Counted from the stretch's first letter, positions 50,363-60,108 are shown. The stretch: 64,000 nucleotides of DNA from Micromonospora pisi (GCF_003633685.1 NZ_RBKT01000001.1:124001-188000); one strand, 5' to 3'. Notes: generated by a model from the sequence alone, not told the origin. Program-made: numbers and translations.

Positions 50363-51702
50363 ACGACGATCGGTTGGCCGTGAACGGTGGCCCGCTGGCC
50401 GTGAACGGGGACCCGCAGGCGGTGCGGGGCGATCGGTCGCCTCCGGCGTGGGATCTGCTGCTCACCGGCGGCGACCTGCTGGACCCGGGTACCGGGCGGG
50501 TCGGGCGGTACGACGTCGCCGTACGGGACGGGCGGATCGCCGAGGTCGGCGCGTCGCTGCCGCCCGGGCAGGCCGCCGAGGTCGTCGACGTAGGCGGCCG
50601 GTTGGTCACACCGGGCCTGATCGACCTGCACACCCACGTGTACGGGGGCGCGACGTACTGGGGCATCGACCCGGACCCGGTCGCCTGGCACAGCGGGGTG
50701 ACCACCTGGGTCGACGCCGGATCGGCCGGGGCGTACTCGTTTCCCGCCTTCGCGGCGACCACCGCCGGTTACCGGGTCCGGGTGCCCGCGTTGTTGAACA
50801 TCTCCGCGGTGGGGCTGGTCGCGCCGGTGGGCGAGTCACGCGAACTGGCCCACTGCGACGTGGAACTCGCGGTGACGACGGCGCGCGCGTACCCGGAGAC
50901 GATCGTCGGCTTCAAGGTGCGGATGGACCGGCACAACGTCGGCGACCACGGCACCGAGCCGCTGCGCCGGGCGGTGGAGGCGGCGCGGGCATGTGGGCTG
51001 CCGGTGATGGTGCACATCGGAGCGGGACCGCCCTCGGTCGCGCAACTGCTGCCGCTGCTGCGGCCGGGGGACGTCATCACGCACTGCGCGAGCGGGATAG
51101 CCGCCGGTCCGACCGGGTTCGACCCGGCCGCCCGGGAGGCGTACCGGGCCGGGGTCCGGTTCGACATCGGGCACGGTTCCGGCGGCTTCGCCTTCGACGT
51201 GCTAGAAGCGCAGTTGGCCGCCGGCATGCCACCGCACACCGTCTCCACCGACCTGCACAGCCGGTCGCTGCACGGTCCGGCGTTCGACCTGCCCACCACG
51301 ATGGCGAAGATGCTGGCCGTCGGCATGGACCTGCCCCAGGTGGTGGCCGCGACGACCGTCGGTCCGGCACGGGTGCTCGGGTTGACCGGTGGCATCGGCA
51401 CGCTCGCGCCGGGAGCACCGGCCGACATCGCGGTGTTCACCGTCGACCACCGGCCGTTCGAGGTGGTCGACGTGCACGGCCAGCGCCGGACGTCACCGCT
51501 GCGGCTGGTCAACGAGCGGACGTACCGGGCCGGTCGGCCGTTGCCGGCGCGTCTGCCGGCACCCGTACCACCGTGGATCCCGCTCACCGTCGTCCAGCGC
51601 GAGGCCCTGCTCCGACGTGAGCGGGCGGTACGCGACCTGCTGACCTCACCCCTGGTGGGCCCGGACGGGCTCGCCGAACAGTTTCCCCGACACGGAGGTT
51701 GA
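50359..51702 (+). CDS. Amidohydrolase / deacetylase-family metalloenzyme
   Basis: Metal-dependent hydrolase of the amidohydrolase superfamily, 447 residues. The metal-binding LIDLHTHVYGGA follows a small beta domain near residue 90. FKVRM near residue 195 could supply the bridging Lys, and VMVHIGAGP, ITHCASG and DLHSRSLHG supply later ligands. The N terminus contains a duplicated LAVNG segment of unknown meaning. It overlaps the regulator gene by four bases and precedes RidA by 3 nt. Likely removes an acyl group from an N-acyl amino acid or amino sugar; the substrate is not known. Confidence 0.85.
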   Translation: MNDDRLAVNGGPLAVNGDPQAVRGDRSPPAWDLLLTGGDLLDPGTGRVGRYDVAVRDGRIAEVGASLPPGQAAEVVDVGGRLVTPGLIDLHTHVYGGATYWGIDPDPVAWHSGVTTWVDAGSAGAYSFPAFAATTAGYRVRVPALLNISAVGLVAPVGESRELAHCDVELAVTTARAYPETIVGFKVRMDRHNVGDHGTEPLRRAVEAARACGLPVMVHIGAGPPSVAQLLPLLRPGDVITHCASGIAAGPTGFDPAAREAYRAGVRFDIGHGSGGFAFDVLEAQLAAGMPPHTVSTDLHSRSLHGPAFDLPTTMAKMLAVGMDLPQVVAATTVGPARVLGLTGGIGTLAPGAPADIAVFTVDHRPFEVVDVHGQRRTSPLRLVNERTYRAGRPLPARLPAPVPPWIPLTVVQREALLRRERAVRDLLTSPLVGPDGLAEQFPRHGG

Positions 51703-51705
51703 CCG

Positions 51706-52086
51706 ATGCCCAAGAAGATCATCGTCGCGGATCAGGCGGCGCCGCCCGGTGGCCCGTACTCGCACGCCGTGGTCGCCGGTGACCACGCGTACCTGTCCGG
51801 GGCGTGCCCGGTGCTGCCGGACGGGACCTGGGTCACCGGCGACTTCGCCGCGCAGGCCCGGGCCGCGTTCACCAACCTGGCCCGGGTCGCCGAGGCCGCC
51901 GGCGGCGACCTCGGCAAGGCCGTACGGGTCGGCGTCTACCTGCGCGACTTCGCCGACTTCCCGGCCATGAACGAGATCTACGTGGAGTTCTTCGGCACCG
52001 AGAACCTACCGGCCCGCACCACCCTGCCGGTGGCGCTACAGGGGTTCGACATCGAGATCGACGCGGTGCTGTACCTGGGCGGGTAA
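51706..52086 (+). CDS. RidA-family enamine/imine deaminase
   Basis: Hydrolyses reactive 2-aminoacrylate and related imines to ketoacids. The 126-residue protein is a full-length RidA: GGPYSHAVVAGDHAYLSG near the N terminus, VYLRDFADFPAMNEIY in the middle, and the key Arg in LPARTTLPVA near residue 105 followed by Glu in DIEIDAV. It lies in the operon with the amidohydrolase and close to the D-serine dehydratase-like gene, whose expected product it would detoxify. Confidence 0.93.
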   Translation: MPKKIIVADQAAPPGGPYSHAVVAGDHAYLSGACPVLPDGTWVTGDFAAQARAAFTNLARVAEAAGGDLGKAVRVGVYLRDFADFPAMNEIYVEFFGTENLPARTTLPVALQGFDIEIDAVLYLGG

Positions 52087-52281
52087 CGTCCACTCCCCCG
52101 CCGAAGCCAGCCGTCACCGCAGCTGCCACAGCAGCTGTCGGCGGCTGGCGTCCGCGCGCCTGGAAACCGGCTCTCAGCTGCGGAAACGTGGCTTGACGGA
52201 ACACCTTCCGACGCCCAACCTGGAGGGCATCGATGCCGACCTAATTATGAACCTGGCTCGTTATTGGAGGGGAGAGAAGCT

Positions 52282-53568
52282 GTGCGGAAACCCCTGGCCC
52301 TCGCCGCGCTGATCGCACTGGCCCTGGTCGCGGGCGCCTGCGCGCCGTCGACCGGCACACCCACGGAGAGCACCGACGAGAAGACCGGCACGTTGCGGGT
52401 CTGGCTCTTCGACGAGGCGAACCGCGCCGCCAAGGAGGCGGTCGTCTCCGAAGCCGTCGCCGAGTTCACCGCCGCCCACCCCGGGGTCAGCGTCGACGTC
52501 AGCTACCTGGCGACCGACACCCGGGCCGAGAAGTACAAGGGGGCGCTCAACGACCCGGCCAGCGCGCCGGACGTGACCGAGGTCGGCAACACCGACCTGG
52601 CCGGTTTTGTCGCCTCCAACGGCATGGCGGACGTCAGCTCCGACCTCAAGAGCTGGTCGGAGGCCGCCGACCTGCCGGCCGACCTGGTGAACACGGTGAC
52701 GGTCGACGACAAGGCGTACGGCGTACCGTGGTGGATCGGCGTCCGCGCCCTGTACTACCGCACCGACGTCTTCACCGATCTCGGCCTGCGGCCCCCCACC
52801 TCCTACGCCGAACTGGTCAGCGCGGCGAAGCGGATCCGGGCCGAACGCGAGGAGATGCTCGGCATCGCGGTCGGCGGGCTGTACGTCTTCGGCGCCCTGC
52901 CGTTCGTCTGGGACGCCGGTGGCGACATCGCCACCAGCGGCGGCTCCGGTTACACCGCCAGCATCGACTCGGCCGCGTCGAAGGCCGGCATCACCGCGTA
53001 CACCGACCTGTTCGGCGACGACATCTGCCCGGCTCAGCAGTGCGTCGACCTGACCGGTGGCGGCACCGTCGAGGCGTTCGCCGCCGGCCGGGCCGGGATG
53101 GGCATCCTGGGCAACTTCAACCGCTCCGCCGTGGAGGCCGGCGCGGTCAAGGGCAGGTACGCCGTCGTCCCGCTCCCCGGCGCGAAGCCGGGCTCGATCG
53201 CGCCCGCCTTCGCCGGTGGCAGCAGTCTCGGTGTCTTCCGCTCCACCAGCCACCGCACCCTGGCGGTCGAGTTCATGCAACTGCTCGCCGGCCGGAAGTA
53301 CACCCTGAAGCTGTACGACGCGATGGGCTTCGTACCCGCGATGAAGTCCGCCCGGACCGAGGTGATCGCGAAGGACCCGCAGCTCAAGCCCTTTATCGAC
53401 ACCATGGAGGCGGGCACCCGTTTCGTGCCGGTGGACAAGGCCTGGACCACCATCGACGCCGAGAAGATCCTGCCGACCCTGCTCCAGAAGGTGATCACCA
53501 AACAGGCCACCGTGGACGCGGCGACGGCCGAGGCGAACACCCGGATAAACGCGGCGTTCGGCAAGTAA
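52282..53568 (+). CDS. Sugar-binding lipoprotein of a CUT1 ABC importer
   Basis: Extracellular solute-binding protein family 1 receptor, 428 residues. A hydrophobic signal ends in LVAGAC, the predicted lipidation Cys, then a Ser/Thr spacer. The mature start TGTLRVWLFDE, PDVTEVGNTDLAGF and YGVPWWIGVRALYYRTDVF are typical of oligosaccharide or amino-sugar receptors. The GTG follows GGAGGGGAGAG; a TTG six codons upstream would put this site in the coding region. Overlaps permease 1 (TAATG). The GH20 enzyme in the operon points to chitobiose or GlcNAc-containing ligands, by inference. Confidence 0.88.
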   Translation: MRKPLALAALIALALVAGACAPSTGTPTESTDEKTGTLRVWLFDEANRAAKEAVVSEAVAEFTAAHPGVSVDVSYLATDTRAEKYKGALNDPASAPDVTEVGNTDLAGFVASNGMADVSSDLKSWSEAADLPADLVNTVTVDDKAYGVPWWIGVRALYYRTDVFTDLGLRPPTSYAELVSAAKRIRAEREEMLGIAVGGLYVFGALPFVWDAGGDIATSGGSGYTASIDSAASKAGITAYTDLFGDDICPAQQCVDLTGGGTVEAFAAGRAGMGILGNFNRSAVEAGAVKGRYAVVPLPGAKPGSIAPAFAGGSSLGVFRSTSHRTLAVEFMQLLAGRKYTLKLYDAMGFVPAMKSARTEVIAKDPQLKPFIDTMEAGTRFVPVDKAWTTIDAEKILPTLLQKVITKQATVDAATAEANTRINAAFGK

Positions 53569-54464
53569 TGACGGTCTCCGCAACGATCCGCCGGCAGCGG
53601 CTGACCCCGCTGTGGCTGCTGCTGCCGGCGCTCGCCGTGCTGGTGCCGATGTTCGCGTACCCGCTCTACCAGCTTGGCCTGCTCTCCCTGTTCGAGTACG
53701 GGCAACCGCAGGTCAGTGGTGGCGAACCGGCCCGGTTCGTGGGCGTCGGCAACTTCCGGGCCCTTTTCGACGACCCGACCTTCTGGACCGTGCTCGGCCA
53801 GACGGTGGTCTTCGCCGCCGGCTGCGTCGTCGTGACGCTCGCGGTCGGCGCCGCGCTCGCCGTCCTGCTGACCCGGATCGGCCCGCTGGCCCGGGCGGTG
53901 CTCTCGTTCGCCGCGCTGACCGCCTGGGCGGCACCGGCGATGACCGGCTCGGTGGTCTGGGCGTTCCTGTTCGACAGCAATCTCGGCCTGGTCAACGAGG
54001 TGCTCGGGCTCGGCGGCTACAACTGGTTCTACGACCGGAGCGTGGCGTTCGCGCTGGTCGGCGCGGTGGTGGTCTGGCACTCGTTCCCGTTCGTGATGAT
54101 CACTCTGTACGCCGGCATCCAGGCGGTGCCGACCTCGGTACGGGAGGCCGCCGCGCTGGACGGCGCGAGTGCCCTGACCACCTTCCGTCGGATCATCGCC
54201 CCGATCCTGCGGCCGCTGATCATCATCGTGGTGATCCAGTCGATCATCTGGGACTTCAAGGTGTTCACCCAGATCTACGTGATGACCGGTTGCGGTGGCA
54301 TCGCCGGACAGAACCTGGTGCTCAACGTGTACGCGTACCAGAAGGCTTTCGCCTCGTCCCAGTACGGCCTCGGCTCGGCGATCGGCATCGTGATGACGGT
54401 GATCCTGCTCGTGGTCACGCTCCTCTACCTGCGCGCGCTGCGTCGTACCGGGGAGGCGCTGTGA
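53568..54464 (+). CDS. CUT1 sugar ABC permease, MalF-type
   Basis: Membrane subunit of 298 residues with six main hydrophobic segments. The EAA loop reads VREAAALDGASALTTFRRIIAPILRP near residues 190-215, the contact site for the ATPase. FVGVGNFRALFDDPTFW near residue 60 is typical. The ATG overlaps the receptor stop; longer upstream frames are antisense-like artefacts of the receptor gene. Confidence 0.92.
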   Translation: MTVSATIRRQRLTPLWLLLPALAVLVPMFAYPLYQLGLLSLFEYGQPQVSGGEPARFVGVGNFRALFDDPTFWTVLGQTVVFAAGCVVVTLAVGAALAVLLTRIGPLARAVLSFAALTAWAAPAMTGSVVWAFLFDSNLGLVNEVLGLGGYNWFYDRSVAFALVGAVVVWHSFPFVMITLYAGIQAVPTSVREAAALDGASALTTFRRIIAPILRPLIIIVVIQSIIWDFKVFTQIYVMTGCGGIAGQNLVLNVYAYQKAFASSQYGLGSAIGIVMTVILLVVTLLYLRALRRTGEAL

Positions 54465-55297
54465 CCCGCCGCCGGATCGCCGACGCCGCCGCGATCGCGG
54501 TCGCGGTCGTGACGGTCTTCCCGATCTACTGGATGGTGCTGTCGGCGCTCAAACCGACCGGCGAGATCCGGTCCGCCGATCCCCGGCCCTGGACGCTGCA
54601 CCCGACCCTGGAGCACTTCAGCTCGGCGCTCGGCGTCAGCGGGTTCGGCCGCTACTTTCTCAACAGCGCGGTCGTCGCGCTGACCGTGGTCGCGCTCAGC
54701 GCGCTGATCTCGTTCCTGGCCGCGGTCGCGCTGACCCGCTACCGGTTCCGCACCCGGACCACCCTGCTGGTGCTGTTCCTGGTCGCCCAGATGGTGCCGG
54801 TGGAGGCGCTGAGCATCCCGCTCTTCTTCCAGATCCGCGACCTCGGCCGGACCGTACCCGGGGTCGGGCTGAACACCCTCGGCTCGCTGGTGCTGGTGCA
54901 GTTGGCGTTCAGCCTGCCGTTCGCCATCTGGATGCTGCGGGGTTTCGTCGCCGCGGTGCCGCAGGAGATCGAGGAGGCGGCGACGCTCGACGGCGCGGGC
55001 CGTTTCACCATCCTGTGGCGGATCCTGTTTCCCCTGGTGGCACCGGGGCTGGCGGCGACCGGGGTGTTCTCCTTCATCACCGCCTGGAACGACTTCCTGT
55101 TCGCCAGGACGTTCATCATCAGCACCACCGAGAACCAGACCCTGCCCGCCGCGCTGCTGGTCTTCTTCAAGCCCGACGAGAACGACTGGGGCGGCATCAT
55201 GGCCGCCTCGACCCTGATGACGATCCCGGTGCTGGTCTTCTTCGTCTTCGTCCGGCACCGGCTGGTCTCCGGACTCGGCGGGGCGGTGAAGGACTGA
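54461..55297 (+). CDS. CUT1 sugar ABC permease, MalG-type
   Basis: Second membrane subunit, 278 residues. FPIYWMVLSALKPTGEI at the N terminus and the EAA loop VPQEIEEAATLDGAGRFTIL are typical. The GTG overlaps the stop of permease 1 (GTGA), and its stop overlaps the GH20 start (TGATG). No ATPase gene follows; a shared MsiK-type ATPase elsewhere is expected, as is common for actinomycete CUT1 systems. Confidence 0.92.
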   Translation: MTRRRIADAAAIAVAVVTVFPIYWMVLSALKPTGEIRSADPRPWTLHPTLEHFSSALGVSGFGRYFLNSAVVALTVVALSALISFLAAVALTRYRFRTRTTLLVLFLVAQMVPVEALSIPLFFQIRDLGRTVPGVGLNTLGSLVLVQLAFSLPFAIWMLRGFVAAVPQEIEEAATLDGAGRFTILWRILFPLVAPGLAATGVFSFITAWNDFLFARTFIISTTENQTLPAALLVFFKPDENDWGGIMAASTLMTIPVLVFFVFVRHRLVSGLGGAVKD

Positions 55298-56946
55298 TGC
55301 TGCCACTGCCGGCCGACATCCGCCCCCTCACCGGCTCGTTCACCCTCACCGAGGCGACCACGATCGGCTGGGAACCCGGGTGCGCCGAGGTCGCACGATG
55401 GCTCACCGGTGCGCTGTCGCGCCCGACCGGATACCCGTTGCGCGCCGCGCACAACGGCGTCGGCGGCATCGACCTCAACGTCGATCCCGACACGCACCCG
55501 GAGGGATACCGACTGCGGGTACGGCCGGACCGCATCACCATCACCGGCGGCTCCCCCGCCGGCGTCTTCTACGGCGCGCAGAGCCTGCGACAACTCCTGC
55601 CGCCGCAGGTGTACCGCCGGGCGCCGGTCCGATCCGGTCCGTGGGTGGTACCGGGCGTGGAGATCGTCGACCAGCCCCGGTTCGGATGGCGGGGCGTGAT
55701 GCTCGACGTGGCCCGGCACTTCATGCCGGTCGCCGGTGTGCTGCGCCTGGTCGACCTGATCGCCGCGCACAAGCTCAACGTGCTGCACCTGCACCTCACC
55801 GACGACCAGGGCTGGCGGCTCCAGATCCGGCGCTACCCACGGCTGACGGAGGTGGGCGCGTGGCGCCGCGAGTCGATGGTCGGGTCACGCCAGCACGAGC
55901 GGTTCGACGGCCGGCCGCACGGCGGCTACTACACCCAGGACGACATCCGGGAGATCGTCGCGTACGCGGCCGAGCGGTTCGTCACCGTGGTGCCGGAGAT
56001 CGACCTGCCCGGCCACACCCAGGCGGCCATCGCGGCGTACCCGCACCTGGGCAACGGGGCCGACGGACCGGTGGAGGTCTGCACTCGCTGGGGCGTGTCG
56101 TCACACGTACTGAACGTCTCCGATCAGACCGTCGCCTTCTTCTCGCACGTGCTGGACGAGGTGATGGAACTCTTCCCCAGCCGGCACATCGGCATCGGCG
56201 GCGACGAGTGCCGCAAGGACGAGTGGCGGGCCAGCCCGGCGGCCCAGCAGCGGTTGCGGGAACTCGGTCTGCGCGACGAGGACGAGTTGCAGAGCTGGTT
56301 CGTCCAACGGTTCCAGCGGCACCTGGAAGCCCACGGCCGGGTCCTGTTCGGCTGGGACGAGATCCTGGAGGGGAGCCTCCCGCCCGGCGCGACGGTCGCC
56401 GCGTGGCGCGGACCGGCGTTGGCGGTCGCGGCGGCACGCGCCGGGCACGACGTGGTCGCCTGCTGGGACAGTGCCGCATACCTGGACTACCGCCAGTCCG
56501 ATCATCCGGACGAGCCGATCCCGGTCGGCACCGTGCTCACGGTCGCCGACGTACGCGCCTTCGAACCGGAGCCGCCGGCCCTTCCGGCCGAGCTACGGCA
56601 CCGGCTGCTCGGCGCTCAGTGCAACATCTGGACGGAGCACGCCGACCAGCCGCGTACGGTGGACTACCTGGCCTTTCCCCGGCTCTGCGCGTTCGCCGAG
56701 GTCGCCTGGTCGGCCACGGACACCGCCCCCTGGCACGGTTTCGACGCGCGCCTCACCGAGCACCTGTCCCGCCTCGACGCGCTCGGCGTCGCGTACCGCC
56801 CGCCCGACGGGCCGCTACCGTGGCAGCGGAGACCGGACGCGGCCGGCTGGCCCCGCGAGCGGGCCGACCGTGACGCCGAACTCGCCGCTCTCACCGGTAA
56901 CGTCCTGTCGCCGAGGGAGCCGGGGACCGGGCCGATCGAGAGTTGA
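55297..56946 (+). CDS. Family GH20 beta-N-acetylhexosaminidase
   Basis: Releases terminal N-acetylhexosamine from oligosaccharides by substrate-assisted catalysis. At 549 residues it has an N-terminal GH20b domain (residues about 5-120), then the catalytic barrel with WRGVMLDVARHFM, LHLHLTDDQGWRL and the catalytic Asp-Glu pair in IGIGGDECRKDEW near residues 304-305, and Trp in the C-terminal part (QCNIWTEH). No signal peptide is visible, so it probably acts inside the cell on imported chitobiose-like sugars or muropeptides. Translationally coupled to the transporter genes. Confidence 0.93.
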   Translation: MLPLPADIRPLTGSFTLTEATTIGWEPGCAEVARWLTGALSRPTGYPLRAAHNGVGGIDLNVDPDTHPEGYRLRVRPDRITITGGSPAGVFYGAQSLRQLLPPQVYRRAPVRSGPWVVPGVEIVDQPRFGWRGVMLDVARHFMPVAGVLRLVDLIAAHKLNVLHLHLTDDQGWRLQIRRYPRLTEVGAWRRESMVGSRQHERFDGRPHGGYYTQDDIREIVAYAAERFVTVVPEIDLPGHTQAAIAAYPHLGNGADGPVEVCTRWGVSSHVLNVSDQTVAFFSHVLDEVMELFPSRHIGIGGDECRKDEWRASPAAQQRLRELGLRDEDELQSWFVQRFQRHLEAHGRVLFGWDEILEGSLPPGATVAAWRGPALAVAAARAGHDVVACWDSAAYLDYRQSDHPDEPIPVGTVLTVADVRAFEPEPPALPAELRHRLLGAQCNIWTEHADQPRTVDYLAFPRLCAFAEVAWSATDTAPWHGFDARLTEHLSRLDALGVAYRPPDGPLPWQRRPDAAGWPRERADRDAELAALTGNVLSPREPGTGPIES

Positions 56947-57010
56947 CCTGAACAAACGTTGAGGTGGCAGGATCCTCGGAGGCGGGTCGGAGCCCGGTTG
57001 TTTCCGCCCG

Positions 57011-57583
57011 GTGCCGCTACGCGGGGGCCGGACCGCCACCACGGACCATCCCGTACGGGCGACACTGATCCGCGCACTGGGCATGGCGGCGCTGCGCCTG
57101 CCCCGGCGCTACCTCACCGTCATGAACCTGTTCTGGGGACTCGGGTGCCTGCCCCTGGCACTGGTCGGCTTCGCCGACCAGGCATGGCTGATCGCCGTGG
57201 CGCTCTTCGTGGTCGGGATCTGCTTCTCCGCGCCGATGGTCATCTGGGGAACGTTGTTGCAGCGGCGGGTTCCGCCGCACATGCTCGGTCGTGTCTCCAG
57301 TCTCGATTTCTTCGTGTCGCTGCTGTTCGTGCCCGTGTCGATGGCGATCGCCGGACCGGTGAGCACCGGCATCGGACTCGGTACGACCTTCGCCCTCGCC
57401 GGTCTGGTCCCGACCGCGCTCGCCGCGCTGGCGATCATCCTGGCCAGGATGCCCCGGGACGACCTGGCCCACCCGCTCGACGTGCTTCCGGACGGCGACC
57501 GGCCGCAGGAACAGACCGGGGACGACGACACGACCCGGATCGGCGAGGACGTAGCGCTCGCGACCAACCGCACCGAGACCTGA
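57011..57583 (+). pseudogene. Truncated MFS transporter, C-terminal part only
   Basis: A 190-residue frame with GTG start covers only the last four or five transmembrane segments of an EntS-like MFS exporter (FWGLGCLPLALVGFADQAW, then MVIWGTLLQRRVPPHMLGRV). The N-terminal half of about 200-250 residues expected for the family is absent, and the 64 nt upstream show no MFS coding. It could be a deletion remnant. A charged tail rich in Asp and Thr ends the frame. Confidence 0.72.
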
Positions 57584-57596
57584 CCCCCGGAACGAA

Positions 57597-57626
57597 GGAC
57601 CCGGGTGCGCACCGGCACCCGGGTCC
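57597..57626. terminator. Bidirectional hairpin terminator between convergent genes
   Basis: A 12-bp perfect stem GGACCCGGGTGC with a 6-nt loop lies between the MFS remnant and the M14 peptidase gene. Confidence 0.78.
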
Positions 57627-57654
57627 TCACGCTCCGTTCAGCGGAATGGGACGG

Positions 57655-60108
57655 CTACCGCTGCGCCGCCCAGAGCACGGCCCGGCCGAGCTGCGACTGC
57701 AGCCCCTTCGGGTGGGTGCGGTACGTCGGATCCGTACCGAAGAGCACCACACCGTTGCCGCCGGCCGACACGCCACGGACGATGCTGGCCTGGTTGGCCG
57801 CCGCCGCCGGACCGTTGGCGCCCGCCGCATTCGCCGCCCACCAACCGGAGAGCAGCGGGTCGGCGCTGTACGACTGCTCGACCGTGACGCCCGCACCGAG
57901 GTTGGTGAACCAGACGGGCTGGTTGATGAACGAGTGCGGGATCGCACCCGAAGTGACCGGGCCTTGACTGTTGACGATGTTGACCACACCACTGGCCAGC
58001 GAGGCACCAGCGGTGGCCGTGACGCTCAGCAGCGAGGTGGCGTTGCTGAAGCTCGCGCCAGCGGTGTCCAGACCGATGACACCACCGCCACGGGCGAGGA
58101 AGGCGTTCAGCGCGGCCCGGTTCTCCACCGTCAGGGTGGCCAGGTTGACGTTGCTCGCCACCAGCAGTACGTCGACGTCGGCGGTCAGCGTGGTGGCCAG
58201 GGTCGTCGCGGTGAGCGTACGCGCGTCGAAACCGAGGTCCCGCAGCGTGTCGCGCTCCTCGACCGTACCCAGGTAACCGACGACAACCTTGTTCAGCGGC
58301 GTTCCCTGCCAACCCGCCGGGGCGGCTTCGAAGGCAACGTCGTGCTTACGGGATTCGGCTGCGGCGAGCCGGCGGTTGGTCGTCGTGTGTGGAATGGCGA
58401 CCGACCCGTCGGCCAGGCGGTAGACCCTCACCCCCTGGTCCAGCAACGCGTTGACCGCGAGCAGGTCGGCGGCGTCCTGGAGGTTCAGGCGCAGGTCGGG
58501 AGTGCCGGCCGGCACGGAGCTCTCGGCCTTGCCGTCGTAGGCCCGCTCCAGGCCCACCCCCGGCAACTGGTCCCACAGGGTGTCGACGGTCGCTCCCCAG
58601 GTCAGACCCTGGCTCCAGGCAGCCGGGCCGGCGTAGAGGTCGTCCACCCGGTCGGTGATGTCGACGCCGGGTTCGAGCAGGGAGTTGACCAGGCCACGCT
58701 TTGGCTGGTGCATGTCGATCACGTACGAACCGGCGGGGTAGCTCTTGCCGTTGGCGGTGAAGTTCTGCTTCGCCCGCCACACCCGGCCACCGCTGCCGAT
58801 CAGCAGGTCGACGAGTCGGGCCGCCGCCGGTGCGGAGTGCTGGCCGGAACCGGCCGGGATGACGTACGAGCGCGGGAAGACCGTGTGGTAGTTGTCCTCC
58901 GGCCCCCAGCCCGGCACGTAGCCGTCCGGGATGTCCCGCAGCGGCTCACCGGCCGCGCCACGGCGGTAGACCTCGGCCTGGTCGAACAGCACCTCGGCCC
59001 GGTGGTCCTGGATGTACTGCAACGAGGTCCTGATCGCCACCTCGTGCACGTCGGTGTTGATCCGGGACCGGCGCACCTTCTCTTCCGGAGTGAGGTTGCC
59101 GCGCGGGTTGAGCGGTGCCTCGATCGTGTACGGGATGCTGCTCTGCAACATCGCGAAGGACGGCACGTAGATCGGCGGGAAGTCGTCCCACACGCCGGGC
59201 TCGTCGTCCCGGAACGGGATCCGCGCCCGCTGGGTCTCGGGGTAGCCCAGGCCACGCAGGCCCTCCTCGATCGCCAGCGCGTTCGGCAGGCCGTGCTTGA
59301 TGTAGAGGTCGTACTCGTTGTTGACGTTGTGCGGGGGCGTGCTCGGGTGCAGCAGCGTCGGGTTGACGTAGCCGTGCAGGTCGAGCGTGATGATCGGCCG
59401 GGTGTCGACGATCAGCTCACGGATCAGGTTGGTCTCGGGCTGCGACACGATGGTCAGGTCGCGGTTGAGGTCGTAACCCGCGGCGTTCTGGCGGGTGCCC
59501 GCGACCCGACCGTCCGGATTGGAGGTGACGTTGAAGACGAGCCGGTTGCGCGCAAGGAGCTGCGCGACCTGGGGATCGGTGCTGGTCGCGAGCTGCTCGA
59601 TCACTCGCAGCGCAGCGTCGGTGCCCTCCCACTCGTTGCCGTGGATGTTCGCGTTGACGAACAGCGGGGTCTTGTAACCGGCGAGCAGACGCTGGTCCTG
59701 CTGCGCCGCCGCCGGCTCGTTCTCGATCCGACGCCGCCAGTTCTCCTGCCGCCGTGCCTCATCCTGGCTTTCCGGTGCGGTCACGGTCACCGCGTACAGG
59801 TCGTAGCCGCCGGCGGACTTGCCCGCCACCCGGGCCGAGACCCGGTCCGTCGTGCTCTGCAGTGCGTTCAGCTTCGGCGCGATCTCGTCGTACGGGATGA
59901 CACCGATCGGGATGGACGCGTCGTTGGGGTTGTCGGGCCAGACCGGCAGGACGTTCCGGCTCGGGTAGCCCGTGATGCCCCAGAAGTCGACACCGGACGG
60001 GGGCACCGCCGGCAGCGCGGTGGCGTTCACCGGACCGGTCCACGCCACCGTGCCGATCAACGAGACGGCCACCGCCGTAGCCGTGAATCTAGCGAGTCTT
60101 CTGACCAT
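57655..60108 (-). CDS. Secreted zinc carboxypeptidase of family M14
   Basis: Exported zinc peptidase, 817 residues. A signal peptide (residues 1-30) ends around NATA. The M14 catalytic domain has the zinc ligands His and Glu in NIHGNEWEGT near residue 153, the second His in LDLHGYVNP near 241 and the catalytic Glu in YTIEAPLN near 330. The C-terminal 350 residues contain a ThuA/glutamine-amidotransferase-like region (VDVLLVASNVNL, GGGVIGLDTAG). I chose the ATG with AGGAGA upstream over an in-frame start 17 codons earlier. It stands alone on the minus strand. Substrate specificity cannot be read. Confidence 0.9.
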   Translation of the reverse strand: MVRRLARFTATAVAVSLIGTVAWTGPVNATALPAVPPSGVDFWGITGYPSRNVLPVWPDNPNDASIPIGVIPYDEIAPKLNALQSTTDRVSARVAGKSAGGYDLYAVTVTAPESQDEARRQENWRRRIENEPAAAQQDQRLLAGYKTPLFVNANIHGNEWEGTDAALRVIEQLATSTDPQVAQLLARNRLVFNVTSNPDGRVAGTRQNAAGYDLNRDLTIVSQPETNLIRELIVDTRPIITLDLHGYVNPTLLHPSTPPHNVNNEYDLYIKHGLPNALAIEEGLRGLGYPETQRARIPFRDDEPGVWDDFPPIYVPSFAMLQSSIPYTIEAPLNPRGNLTPEEKVRRSRINTDVHEVAIRTSLQYIQDHRAEVLFDQAEVYRRGAAGEPLRDIPDGYVPGWGPEDNYHTVFPRSYVIPAGSGQHSAPAAARLVDLLIGSGGRVWRAKQNFTANGKSYPAGSYVIDMHQPKRGLVNSLLEPGVDITDRVDDLYAGPAAWSQGLTWGATVDTLWDQLPGVGLERAYDGKAESSVPAGTPDLRLNLQDAADLLAVNALLDQGVRVYRLADGSVAIPHTTTNRRLAAAESRKHDVAFEAAPAGWQGTPLNKVVVGYLGTVEERDTLRDLGFDARTLTATTLATTLTADVDVLLVASNVNLATLTVENRAALNAFLARGGGVIGLDTAGASFSNATSLLSVTATAGASLASGVVNIVNSQGPVTSGAIPHSFINQPVWFTNLGAGVTVEQSYSADPLLSGWWAANAAGANGPAAAANQASIVRGVSAGGNGVVLFGTDPTYRTHPKGLQSQLGRAVLWAAQR

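Noticed and set aside
52242-52270. Inverted repeat upstream of the sugar receptor
   Set aside because: Arms around CTAATTATGA and TCGTTATTGG match only partly.
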